From NCBI GenBank assembly GCA_964414425.1, contig CAYPWL010000060.1:1-15543 (forward strand): 15,543 nucleotides of DNA, written 5' to 3'. Of this stretch, positions 7,330-14,846 are shown piece by piece (the first letter of the stretch is position 1; every line of letters begins with the position of its first letter). The notes under the pieces were generated by a model. The model was not told the DNA's origin. It ran no database searches and was given only the letters and a program-made list of their open reading frames with translations. The position numbers and the translations under genes were made by a program. Source of the stretch: GYS-P2D sp964414425 (lineage in GTDB: Bacteria > Bacteroidota > Bacteroidia > Chitinophagales > Saprospiraceae).

Positions 7330-8570
7330 TTGCGTCAATAGTAACAGTGGGAGACGAGTTGTTAAATGGGCAAACTATTGATACCAATTCGGCATGGTTA
7401 GGTGAGAAGCTCAATGAAATCGGGGTTACACTCACTCTTAAACTATCTGTAGGGGATACAGAAGAGGATATCATAAATGGGCTGACTTATGCGAGCAGCC
7501 ACTCGGATATTATACTGATGACTGGGGGACTCGGTCCCACTAAAGACGATATTACCAAAGTTGCTATAGCCAAGTATCTTGATGACGAAATGGTGTTTTC
7601 AGAACCCACCTATGAGCGAATTAAGAACATATTTAAAACTCGTGGGCGGAAAGTACTCGAGGCACATAAGCAGCAATGTTATATGCCTGGGTCTGCAGAA
7701 TTAGTGGAGAATCCTGTAGGCACGGCACCGGGGATGTGGATGCGTCATGATAAGAAAATCATTTTGTCAATGCCTGGAGTGCCTCGAGAGATGAAGCAGA
7801 TTATGACACAGGGTGGATTAGATAAGATCGCAGCCCTAGTGGATGACGTAATCATAAAGCATTATATCATACAGACTGCTGGAGTTGGAGAGACGACCAT
7901 CGCAGATATGATAGAGGATATCGTAGATGACTTTCCACCAGAGCTGAGCATAGCGTATCTGCCTAGTACGGGCTCAGTCAAACTCAGGCTAACGGCTAAG
8001 ACTCAAGATGAACGTAGGGCTAAACAACTTACCGAGGCCACGGGTCAAAAAATCGTGAATCGATTGGGGAATCTTGTCTATGGTATAGGGCCAGATAAAC
8101 TTGCTCATGCCATAGGAAGATTGTGCAAAGAGAAAGGAATTAAAATTGCTACTGCTGAGAGCTGTACTGGCGGCGGTATCGGTAATATGATTGTCAGTGT
8201 GCCAGGTTCATCCGCATATTATGAAGGGTCTCTGGTGACCTACTCCAACGAACTTAAAAATAGTCTACTTAACGTGTCAGCAGAAACGATCAAAGAAAAT
8301 GGTGCCGTCAGTGAAGAAACTGTCAAGGAGATGATCGCCGGTCTCGCAGCACGTACTAATTGCGATGCGGGAGTTGCCGTATCTGGTATCGCTGGTCCCG
8401 GTGGAGGTACAGCTGATAAGCCTGTAGGGACGATATGGATAGCCACCGGCAACCAAAATAAAGTAGTAACTCGTAAGCTACAACTGGTGCGTAATCGAAA
8501 GATGAACATAGATTATACGATTACATTAGCACTGAATGAATTGCGATTGTTTATAGAAGGTAACTTTTGA
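7326..8570 (+). CDS. cinA: CinA-family protein (competence/damage-inducible; nicotinamide-nucleotide amidohydrolase)
   Basis: A two-domain 414-aa protein. The N-terminal MoaB/MogA-like domain (about 1-170) contains VGDELLNGQTIDTNS (8-22), the substrate-loop motif TGGLGPTKDD (66-75) and SMPGVPREM (148-156). In characterised homologues this domain hydrolyses ADP-ribose-type compounds. The C-terminal CinA/PncC domain (about 258-414) contains AESCTGGGIG (277-286), VTYSNELK (304-311) and SGIAGPGGGTADKPVGT (353-369); in homologues it deamidates NMN to nicotinate mononucleotide during pyridine nucleotide recycling. Both halves look complete. The start ATG overlaps the birA stop by ATGA. With nadE about 5 kb away the window holds two steps of NAD metabolism, though not in one operon. 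Confidence 0.95.
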   Translation: MIASIVTVGDELLNGQTIDTNSAWLGEKLNEIGVTLTLKLSVGDTEEDIINGLTYASSHSDIILMTGGLGPTKDDITKVAIAKYLDDEMVFSEPTYERIKNIFKTRGRKVLEAHKQQCYMPGSAELVENPVGTAPGMWMRHDKKIILSMPGVPREMKQIMTQGGLDKIAALVDDVIIKHYIIQTAGVGETTIADMIEDIVDDFPPELSIAYLPSTGSVKLRLTAKTQDERRAKQLTEATGQKIVNRLGNLVYGIGPDKLAHAIGRLCKEKGIKIATAESCTGGGIGNMIVSVPGSSAYYEGSLVTYSNELKNSLLNVSAETIKENGAVSEETVKEMIAGLAARTNCDAGVAVSGIAGPGGGTADKPVGTIWIATGNQNKVVTRKLQLVRNRKMNIDYTITLALNELRLFIEGNF

Positions 8571-8578
8571 TAACTTTG
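8547..8578 (+). promoter_or_regulatory. Promoter of the E2 gene (Bacteroidota TTG / TAnnTTTG type)
   Basis: A TTG (8547-8549) inside the end of cinA, a 21-nt spacer and an exact -7 box TAACTTTG (8571-8578), followed by CACACGG. Transcription would begin near 8585, giving a leader of about 13 nt before the ATG at 8598. This is the best promoter match in the window. Confidence 0.65.
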
Positions 8579-8597
8579 CACACGGCAAAAAATCTGT

Positions 8598-10025
8598 ATG
8601 GCGATAGTTGAATTGGTCATTCCAAAAATGGGGGAGAGCATACACGAAGCGACTATCATCACATGGTTGAAAAATGTAGGAGATACGATCGATGAGGAAG
8701 AAACAATCCTCGAGATTGCTACAGATAAAGTAGATACTGATGTTCCCTCACCCGTCTCTGGTATCTTGCATAAAATCCTTGCACAGCCCAATGATGTAGT
8801 TCCCGTGGGTCAAGCCGTGGCCCTCATTGAAACGGATCAGGCTGTTAGCGGTGCGGCTCCCAGCGCACCTATTGTGGAGGATCAAGCTCCCCCACAATCT
8901 GAAGAGCCAACCCAGACTATCGAGGATAACACACCAGCACCAGTAGTGCCGAGCTCAGTTGCGATAGATAAGCCGCAAGCGCTCAAGACTAAGAGATTTT
9001 ACACCCCACTGGTCAAAACAATAGCCAAGCAAGAGGGTGTTTCGATAGCTGAATTAGAGGATATCCCAGGGACAGGCGTGAAGAGTAGGGTGACTAAAGA
9101 AGATATATTCAAATATGTCAACCAGCGAGCGGTGCAATCACGCCGGGCCGTAACACATCCAGCAGTCAACCAGCTGACAGGAACACCTGAGACAACTATC
9201 TCTCCACAGCCAAGTGCTGATGCAGAATCTCATCTGAGTGCGCCATCGAACAAGCAGCAGAGTGCTGAAAAAGTAAGCAGTGTTCCAGATCCGACTCAAT
9301 CCTTAGGTCAGACTGATCGAGTGGTAGAGTTAGATCGTATGCGACAATTGATCGCTAAACATATGACCTCTTCTATTAAGACGGCGGCACATGCGACTTC
9401 ATTCGTGGAAGCGGATGTGACTAAGATGGTGCTATGGCGCAACAAGGCTAAGGGTCCATATCAACAGAAATATGGAGAGCGGTTGACATTTTCGCCTCTC
9501 TTTGCAGAAGCAGTGATCAATGCGATCAAAGATTTTCCTTCTATCAATGCTTCATTGGATGAAGGAGGTAGCAAGCTGCATCTAAAAAAAGATATCAATC
9601 TGGGTATCGCTACAGCGCTGCCATCAGGTAACCTAATCGTGCCCGTAATCAAGGAGGCTGGCAGGCTCAATTTGTTAGGTCTTACTGAGCGACTCAATGA
9701 TTTAGCTCAGCGAGCCAGAGATAATAAGTTGCGCCCTAATGAGATACAAGGGGGGACTTTTACCATCAGTAATATTGGGACTTTTGGCAATCTCTTAGGT
9801 ACGCCTATTATCAATCAGCCGCAGCTGGCGATCCTCGCCATAGGTGCAATCACCAAGAAACCTGTAATAATGGATACAGAACATGGAGATATTATTGCAA
9901 TTCGTCATATGATGTTCCTATCTTTATCGTTCGATCATCGAGTGATCGATGGATTCTTAGGGGGTTCATTTCTAAAACGAATTGCAGAAAATATTGAAAA
10001 CTTTGACTCAAATCGGGAGATATAG
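8598..10025 (+). CDS. Dihydrolipoamide acyltransferase, E2 of a 2-oxo-acid dehydrogenase complex
   Basis: Core enzyme that passes the acyl group from the lipoyl arm to CoA. The 475 aa comprise one lipoyl domain (about 3-78) with the lipoylated lysine K44 in EIATDKVDTD; a Pro/Ala/Glu-rich linker (about 81-130); the peripheral-subunit-binding domain (about 133-175, from RFYTPLVKTIAKQ to VTKEDIFKYV); a second flexible Gln/Ser/Pro-rich linker (about 177-238); and the acyltransferase domain (240-475) with catalytic H447 and D451 in SFDHRVIDG. The single lipoyl domain is compatible with a branched-chain, pyruvate or mixed-substrate complex, and the sequence alone does not decide which. No E1 or E3 gene is in the window. 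A clear promoter precedes it, so it is transcribed separately from cinA; the next gene overlaps its 3' end. Confidence 0.93.
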   Translation: MAIVELVIPKMGESIHEATIITWLKNVGDTIDEEETILEIATDKVDTDVPSPVSGILHKILAQPNDVVPVGQAVALIETDQAVSGAAPSAPIVEDQAPPQSEEPTQTIEDNTPAPVVPSSVAIDKPQALKTKRFYTPLVKTIAKQEGVSIAELEDIPGTGVKSRVTKEDIFKYVNQRAVQSRRAVTHPAVNQLTGTPETTISPQPSADAESHLSAPSNKQQSAEKVSSVPDPTQSLGQTDRVVELDRMRQLIAKHMTSSIKTAAHATSFVEADVTKMVLWRNKAKGPYQQKYGERLTFSPLFAEAVINAIKDFPSINASLDEGGSKLHLKKDINLGIATALPSGNLIVPVIKEAGRLNLLGLTERLNDLAQRARDNKLRPNEIQGGTFTISNIGTFGNLLGTPIINQPQLAILAIGAITKKPVIMDTEHGDIIAIRHMMFLSLSFDHRVIDGFLGGSFLKRIAENIENFDSNREI

Positions 10026-12165
10026 CGCTTTAGCTGCCTGTATCGCATTTCTATTTCTGGCTCCCACGTCTATATTTTCTCAAAAAGATGACCTCAAAAA
10101 AGCCAATGAGCTCTACAATGAACAGCGCTATCAAGAGGCGTTAATCTACCTCAATCGAGTTGAGAAGGTAGAGCAGAGCGGGCCCCTGCTCTTCAAGCGA
10201 GCCCTGATTAACTATCATACTAATATCCTGCAACAGGCGGAACGGGACTTTACTCAAGCTGTCCAGTTAGGATATAAGAACGATGAGATAGATTATTATC
10301 TCGCTGAGATAAATCATCAAAAAGGAAGATTCTCTCAAGCAGCGGAGTTTTACAAGTTATACCTCAAGAATATCAAAGGTCAGACGGCAAGGCAAGAGGA
10401 GGTATATCATAAGATCAGTCAATGTGGGCATGCCCTACGGATCAGCTATCAGCCCACGCTGGCGGTGATCGATAGACTACCCGGACCGATTAACTCTATC
10501 TATGATGACTTTAGCTGGCTCCCGAGCCCTAATGATTCGAGCACTTATTATTTCACCACTAATCGCCCCAATACCGTAATTAATCTTGCTGCGGGCCATT
10601 ATGAGATCTACAGCATCAAGGATAATAACGCAGTCTGGTCTAAGCCTAAACGCATGTCCTATCCGATCAACTCAAGAGATGAGGAGATCATGATTGGATT
10701 TAACGATTATACGGATGGCATCTATCTGCTACGTCAAGAAGACGATGGCAGCTCCAAGCTGTTGATGCACAGACGTGGAGATACTAAGGGTAAGCAAAGA
10801 GAGATCAATGTTGATGCTAAGCTTTCTGTGGATAATGCCGGTGTGTTCTTTTACAATGACAACCTAATTCTTTTTGCTGCTGACATGCCTGATGGTTATG
10901 GAGGATATGACTTGTACTTCAGTGTTAAAGAAGGTAATGAATGGTCTCAGCCAGAGAATATGGGCCCATCCGTAAACTCATCATATGACGAGCTCGAACC
11001 GAAACTCACTAACAATGGAGAGATCCTTTATTTTTCGAGTGATCGTCCGCAGAGTATCGGAGGTTTTGACATATTCAGATGTAACTATTTATATGAATCA
11101 GAGGCTTGGTCAGAACCCTACAATCTCGGCATCCCCATCAATAGTCCTGGAAACGACCAAGGCTTACAATTGAGTGCTGATGGCTTGATGGCGCATTTCA
11201 ATTCGGATCGCAAGACTTCTTATGGAGGTTTTGATATTTATACTGCTCGATTCAAAGAGCGACAGCCAGGTCAGGAGTATTATGCTGGCTATGTGCCGTT
11301 TACTGATTATGAACCCGCAGATCAGCTCACTGAAGAACAGCGAGAATCTTTACTTGCCAGCACGCCTGATTTTCAGACTGAAACTAACGAAGAGACGAGC
11401 ATTGCCGAAGCGCAAGAGTACAGTGTAGATCCGATATATCACGTGGTAGAGGAATATATGGATGACGGTAGCAATCAAATCCAAATCAATCGAGTGAGGC
11501 AGATCCTTGAGGATAATGAGGATATCTTGTTAGAGCTAATCAGTAGTGGCAATGATGATGAGATTATAGAGTACAGCCTATTCGCCTCGATGAAGAGAGC
11601 CGAAGCAGTCAAGAAAAAAATAGTGGATGGTACGAAGATAGATCCCGAACGAATCAATGTAACGGGAATCGGCCGAAACTATCCTATGGTCAAGCAGCGC
11701 AGCATAGAGGCTGACAAGTACAATACAAGAGTTGATCTGAGATTTAGCAATGTACCAGAGCATGTTAACATAGACACGGATTTAGAGTTGGATGTTCCTA
11801 ATAGTCATATGGACTATCGCTACGAGATCTATCGTACCGTGGTAGATGCAGAGGTCTCGTATCGGATAGAGATTGCCACCGTCAGCCAGATGTATAGAGG
11901 TATGGCATTGAGTCTATTTAACGATACGGCGATAGAAAAGGATAATGCTACGGGATTGTATTCATATACGATCGGATTATATGACAACTATGCTGAGGCG
12001 ATATTAACGGAGCGAAGCCTCGAGCGAGAAGGGGTTGTTGATGCTAAGGTGGTCCCATATATCAATGGTCGACGCATCTCGGAGGATCAACTGATAGACT
12101 ATGTCAATGAGTACTCTGCCCTAAGGGATTATATGAATTATAATCCAGCTAATGGGACTAATTGA
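9982..12165 (+). CDS. Exported TPR / PD40-propeller / OmpA-like / SPOR-like envelope protein (PorE-like)
   Basis: Large envelope protein of 727 aa. A basic N-terminus and hydrophobic core (about 15-32) ending in SIFS-Q look like a signal peptide. TPR-like helices follow (about 36-150). Five PD40/WD40-like blades begin near 174, 232, 284, 336 and 391; the best are YDELEPKLTNNGEILYFSSD (335-354) and the GGFDIF and GGFDIY blade ends. A divergent OmpA-like domain (about 500-588) contains KRAEAVKKKIVD and DPERINVTGIGRNYP. The C-terminus (about 625-700) resembles the SPOR-like domain of Bacteroidota, with YSYTIGLYDNYAEA (660-673). TPR, five-bladed propeller and OmpA are the architecture of the type IX secretion protein PorE, which inspired the call; secretion itself is not shown here. 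The only plausible starts are TTG codons (9982, 9994, 10003), all inside the end of the E2 gene. LAAC (17-20) resembles a lipobox but sits too early in the hydrophobic stretch to be convincing. Confidence 0.85.
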   Translation: MQKILKTLTQIGRYSALAACIAFLFLAPTSIFSQKDDLKKANELYNEQRYQEALIYLNRVEKVEQSGPLLFKRALINYHTNILQQAERDFTQAVQLGYKNDEIDYYLAEINHQKGRFSQAAEFYKLYLKNIKGQTARQEEVYHKISQCGHALRISYQPTLAVIDRLPGPINSIYDDFSWLPSPNDSSTYYFTTNRPNTVINLAAGHYEIYSIKDNNAVWSKPKRMSYPINSRDEEIMIGFNDYTDGIYLLRQEDDGSSKLLMHRRGDTKGKQREINVDAKLSVDNAGVFFYNDNLILFAADMPDGYGGYDLYFSVKEGNEWSQPENMGPSVNSSYDELEPKLTNNGEILYFSSDRPQSIGGFDIFRCNYLYESEAWSEPYNLGIPINSPGNDQGLQLSADGLMAHFNSDRKTSYGGFDIYTARFKERQPGQEYYAGYVPFTDYEPADQLTEEQRESLLASTPDFQTETNEETSIAEAQEYSVDPIYHVVEEYMDDGSNQIQINRVRQILEDNEDILLELISSGNDDEIIEYSLFASMKRAEAVKKKIVDGTKIDPERINVTGIGRNYPMVKQRSIEADKYNTRVDLRFSNVPEHVNIDTDLELDVPNSHMDYRYEIYRTVVDAEVSYRIEIATVSQMYRGMALSLFNDTAIEKDNATGLYSYTIGLYDNYAEAILTERSLEREGVVDAKVVPYINGRRISEDQLIDYVNEYSALRDYMNYNPANGTN

Positions 12166-13001
12166 TAAGGGAGCTGATCGTTAAGTACGTCCTCGTTGAT
12201 GATATAGATGAGGTAATATCCTCCTCCTCCAGTACCACATAATTTTATAAAGTAGTCACCAGACTCCAGTCCTCGCTGCCAGTGAGAGGCAAGTTGATCG
12301 ATGATCATAGGCCGCATATGCTCAAGTTGGAAGGCTGATAGATTAGCAAGATCTTGACTTATGTCTTCATCTATCAGCAGTCGCCTTATGATGTTGTTAT
12401 TCAATTCAACAAGTTGCTGGCCTATGGATGGGTCTTCACGGTTCATCTCAATAAATCTCGGCACCAAGCCTTTTACCTTTCGCCGACCTCCGCTGTCTAA
12501 CAAGTATAGTTTAGATATGGAGCGACGAGGCAGTACATCTGCATCTATTAAGCTGTAGTTACCTTGCTGATCTCTAAGGATTGGGCTTGCCTTAATACTG
12601 ATCAGTGGATCGAAGCCAGAGCTCTTGCCATGAAAGAAGGACTCTATTGCGCTGAGTTGCTGTCGCAGGCTGGATATATCGTGATCATCTGCTGGACTGA
12701 TAGCGCAGTAATCATAAATCGCCGCCGAGATTGCCCCTGAGCTCCCCGTACCATATCCTCTCTTGATTGTACTGCGATAAAACAGATGACCATCGGCTAT
12801 CTGCTGGACTTTATGAGTATCAAGGAAGTCAGAACAGTCTGACAATAGGTAGTCTATAAATCCATAAGTGAGCTTTGAGTTGCGACCACGTTCGGTCGAC
12901 CAATATCCATATCTATCCACCAACGGCACCCCTAACACTTGCGAACCCAATAAGACCGAGTACTCACCAAATAGAATGGCTTTGGATGGATAGTGCCTCA
13001 T
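12138..13001 (-). CDS. GHMP-family kinase, mevalonate-kinase-like
   Basis: ATP-dependent small-molecule kinase of 287 aa. The substrate-binding motif 1 is KAILFGEYSVL (7-17). The ATP-binding motif 2 is GYGTGSSGA (82-90). E120 and D131, the latter in HGKSSGFDPL (124-133), match the Mg-binding Glu and catalytic Asp of mevalonate kinases. Motif 3 is CGTGGGGYYL (255-264). The HGxSSGxDPL pattern favours mevalonate kinase or the Bacteroidota GYDIA-type GHMP kinases over galactokinase, but the substrate is unproven and no other mevalonate-pathway gene is in view. The ATG follows the galE stop without a gap (TAG-ATG), so translation is coupled to galE. Its last 28 bp overlap the end of the opposing PD40/OmpA gene. 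Confidence 0.86.
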   Translation of the reverse strand: MRHYPSKAILFGEYSVLLGSQVLGVPLVDRYGYWSTERGRNSKLTYGFIDYLLSDCSDFLDTHKVQQIADGHLFYRSTIKRGYGTGSSGAISAAIYDYCAISPADDHDISSLRQQLSAIESFFHGKSSGFDPLISIKASPILRDQQGNYSLIDADVLPRRSISKLYLLDSGGRRKVKGLVPRFIEMNREDPSIGQQLVELNNNIIRRLLIDEDISQDLANLSAFQLEHMRPMIIDQLASHWQRGLESGDYFIKLCGTGGGGYYLIYIINEDVLNDQLPYQLVPLAGL

Positions 13002-14018
13002 CTAAAAAGGACGATTGTTTTCCCAATGCCATGCCGTGCGCATGATATCCTTTATATCGTACTTAGGTTCCCAGCCCAAGCGGTTTTTAGCTTTTTCATA
13101 ATTGCTGTAGATAGAGACTACATCACCATCACGTCTTTGGCCTATTCGATAGTTGAGTTTTTCTCCGCTGACTTCCTCAAATGCTGTTATCGCTTCCAAA
13201 ACAGTAACACCATCTCCGATGCCTAAATTGAAGACTTCATAGGAGTCTTTATTCTTGCCTGATAATAGATAATCCACCGCTCGTGTGTGAGCCGATGCCA
13301 GATCCTCGACATGGATGTAATCTCGAACACAGCTACCGTCTCGAGTATTATAATCATCTCCAAAGACTACACATTCTGACCTTTTGCCAGCTGCGGTCTC
13401 GGTAATAACAGGGACAAGGTTCAGAGCTATCTGCTTAGGAGCTTCTCCCAGTAAACCAGAGTGATGTGCTCCAGCAGGATTAAAATATCGGAGCGAGATC
13501 ACCTTGAGCTCACTAAATTGACTCAGGTCCTTAAGCATATATTCGCCCAGTTGCTTAGTTCGCCCGTAAGGAGATTCAGCCTCCTTCATCTCAGTTTCTT
13601 CTGTTACAGGCAGGTCAGTGGCCTCACCATAAACTGTACATGACGAAGAAAAGATGAAATTTTTCACCCCTGATGATTGAGCATATGAGAGCACATTGAG
13701 GAGTGATTTCATATTATTTTCAAAATAGAGCAGAGGTTTCTCTGTGGATTCTCCAACGGCTTTTAATGCTGCGAAATGTATGATTGCATCAATGTCAGTC
13801 AATGATCGAAGGACCTGCTGAACCGCATCTGTATCACATAGATCTACCTTGTGATGTTCTGGTCGTATGCCTGTGATCATATGTACGTGATCTATCGATG
13901 CCTCGTATGAGTTATGATGATTATCGATGGTTACCACTTCGTGACCATTGTTGATCAGATCAACGGCAGTATGACTACCTATATATCCTGCCCCACCTGT
14001 AACCAATACTTTAGCCAT
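13002..14018 (-). CDS. galE: UDP-glucose 4-epimerase
   Basis: Interconverts UDP-glucose and UDP-galactose (sometimes the N-acetyl forms) and supplies sugars for envelope glycans. The protein of 338 aa is a complete extended short-chain dehydrogenase. The NAD-binding motif is GGAGYIGSH (8-16), then HFAALKAVGES (81-91), SSSCTVYG (124-131), the catalytic pair Y151 and K155 in YGRTK, RYFNPAGAH and the C-terminal RRDGDV. The frame reaches a TTG at 14039, but the ATG at 14018 gives the standard N-terminus MAKVLVTGG, and the TTG lies within a putative -7 promoter box, so I reject the longer form. It heads an operon with the GHMP kinase and is divergent from cysQ with 38 bp between the two ATGs. Confidence 0.97.
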   Translation of the reverse strand: MAKVLVTGGAGYIGSHTAVDLINNGHEVVTIDNHHNSYEASIDHVHMITGIRPEHHKVDLCDTDAVQQVLRSLTDIDAIIHFAALKAVGESTEKPLLYFENNMKSLLNVLSYAQSSGVKNFIFSSSCTVYGEATDLPVTEETEMKEAESPYGRTKQLGEYMLKDLSQFSELKVISLRYFNPAGAHHSGLLGEAPKQIALNLVPVITETAAGKRSECVVFGDDYNTRDGSCVRDYIHVEDLASAHTRAVDYLLSGKNKDSYEVFNLGIGDGVTVLEAITAFEEVSGEKLNYRIGQRRDGDVVSIYSNYEKAKNRLGWEPKYDIKDIMRTAWHWENNRPF

Positions 14019-14027
14019 AAATTCACT

Positions 14028-14035
14028 TACATTTG
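14028..14035 (+). promoter_or_regulatory. -7 promoter element for cysQ
   Basis: TACATTTG is an exact match to TAnnTTTG. Transcription would begin near 14042, leaving a leader of about 15 nt before the ATG at 14057. I see no clear TTG at the usual -33 distance, which lies inside galE. Confidence 0.45.
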
Positions 14036-14036
14036 C

Positions 14037-14044
14037 CAAACTTA
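14037..14044 (-). promoter_or_regulatory. -7 promoter element for galE
   Basis: On the minus strand TAAGTTTG matches TAnnTTTG exactly and would start transcription near 14030, about 11 nt before the galE ATG at 14018. It is separated by one base from the opposing box for cysQ. No good -33 TTG is visible; that position lies inside cysQ. Confidence 0.45.
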
Positions 14045-14056
14045 ATCGAAAAATAT

Positions 14057-14836
14057 ATGATCTCAGAGTCTGTCATAAATAATGTAAAAGATATCGCCGT
14101 TAGGGCAGGTGGGGCTATCATGGATATCTATAAAGATGAATCTAAGTTTAATGTAGAGCAGAAATCTGATGACTCACCACTTACTGCAGCCGATCAAGCA
14201 GCTAACGCTGTGATCGTCGAAGGACTTGAGAAGCTAGACGTATCATTTCCTATTATATCTGAAGAAAATAAACTGGTAGATTATGAGGTGAGGAAGAACT
14301 ACGAACGATTTTGGTTAGTAGATCCCCTCGATGGAACGAAGGAGTTCATCAAGCGCAATGGAGAGTTTACGGTTAATATCGCTTTGATCGAGAATCAGGA
14401 ACCTATATTCGGAGTAGTCTATGTGCCTGCCACAGGAGAGACTTATTGGGCTGTAAAGGGTGAGGGAGCTTGGTATAGCGACGGCATCAAAACGAATAAG
14501 CTTGACACAACTACGTATGCTGAGAGTCAAAAAGGCGTGCGAGTAGTCTGTTCACGAAGTCATATTAATGAAGAGACTCAACAACTCATGGATGGTCTTA
14601 ATCAGCCTGAAATCGTCTCAAGAGGGAGCTCACTAAAATTTTTAATTATAGCCAAGGGGGATGCAGAGCTTTATCCACGTATTGGCCCAACGATGGAGTG
14701 GGATACAGCCGCTGCACATATCATCCTTACAGAGGCGGGTGGAACAGTAACTGAGTATCAGTCTGATGGTCCATTACTGTATAACAAGGAGAACTTATTG
14801 AATCCATACTTCATAGCGTCCGCAGCACGCTCTTAA
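14057..14836 (+). CDS. cysQ: 3'(2'),5'-bisphosphate nucleotidase CysQ
   Basis: Inositol-monophosphatase-superfamily enzyme that removes the 3'-phosphate of PAP or PAPS, the by-product or intermediate of sulfate assimilation and sulfotransfer. The 259-aa protein has DDSPLTAADQAAN (38-50), the metal-binding E70 in SEENK, DPLDGTKEFIKRNGEFTVNIA (89-109; metal ligands D89 and D92) and EWDTAAAHIILTEAGG (214-229). The KEFIKRNGEFTVNIA extension of the DPLDGT motif is characteristic of CysQ rather than inositol monophosphatase. The upstream TTG at 14033 adds eight residues and falls within the putative -7 box, so the ATG at 14057 is preferred. A glycosyltransferase gene starts 10 nt after its stop. 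Confidence 0.94.
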   Translation: MISESVINNVKDIAVRAGGAIMDIYKDESKFNVEQKSDDSPLTAADQAANAVIVEGLEKLDVSFPIISEENKLVDYEVRKNYERFWLVDPLDGTKEFIKRNGEFTVNIALIENQEPIFGVVYVPATGETYWAVKGEGAWYSDGIKTNKLDTTTYAESQKGVRVVCSRSHINEETQQLMDGLNQPEIVSRGSSLKFLIIAKGDAELYPRIGPTMEWDTAAAHIILTEAGGTVTEYQSDGPLLYNKENLLNPYFIASAARS

Positions 14837-14846
14837 GAAAGTGCAC

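Noticed and set aside
9982..10041. Lipoprotein signal (LAAC) in the PD40/OmpA protein
   Set aside because: The cysteine comes before most of the hydrophobic core, so a standard signal peptide cleaved after SIFS is more likely.
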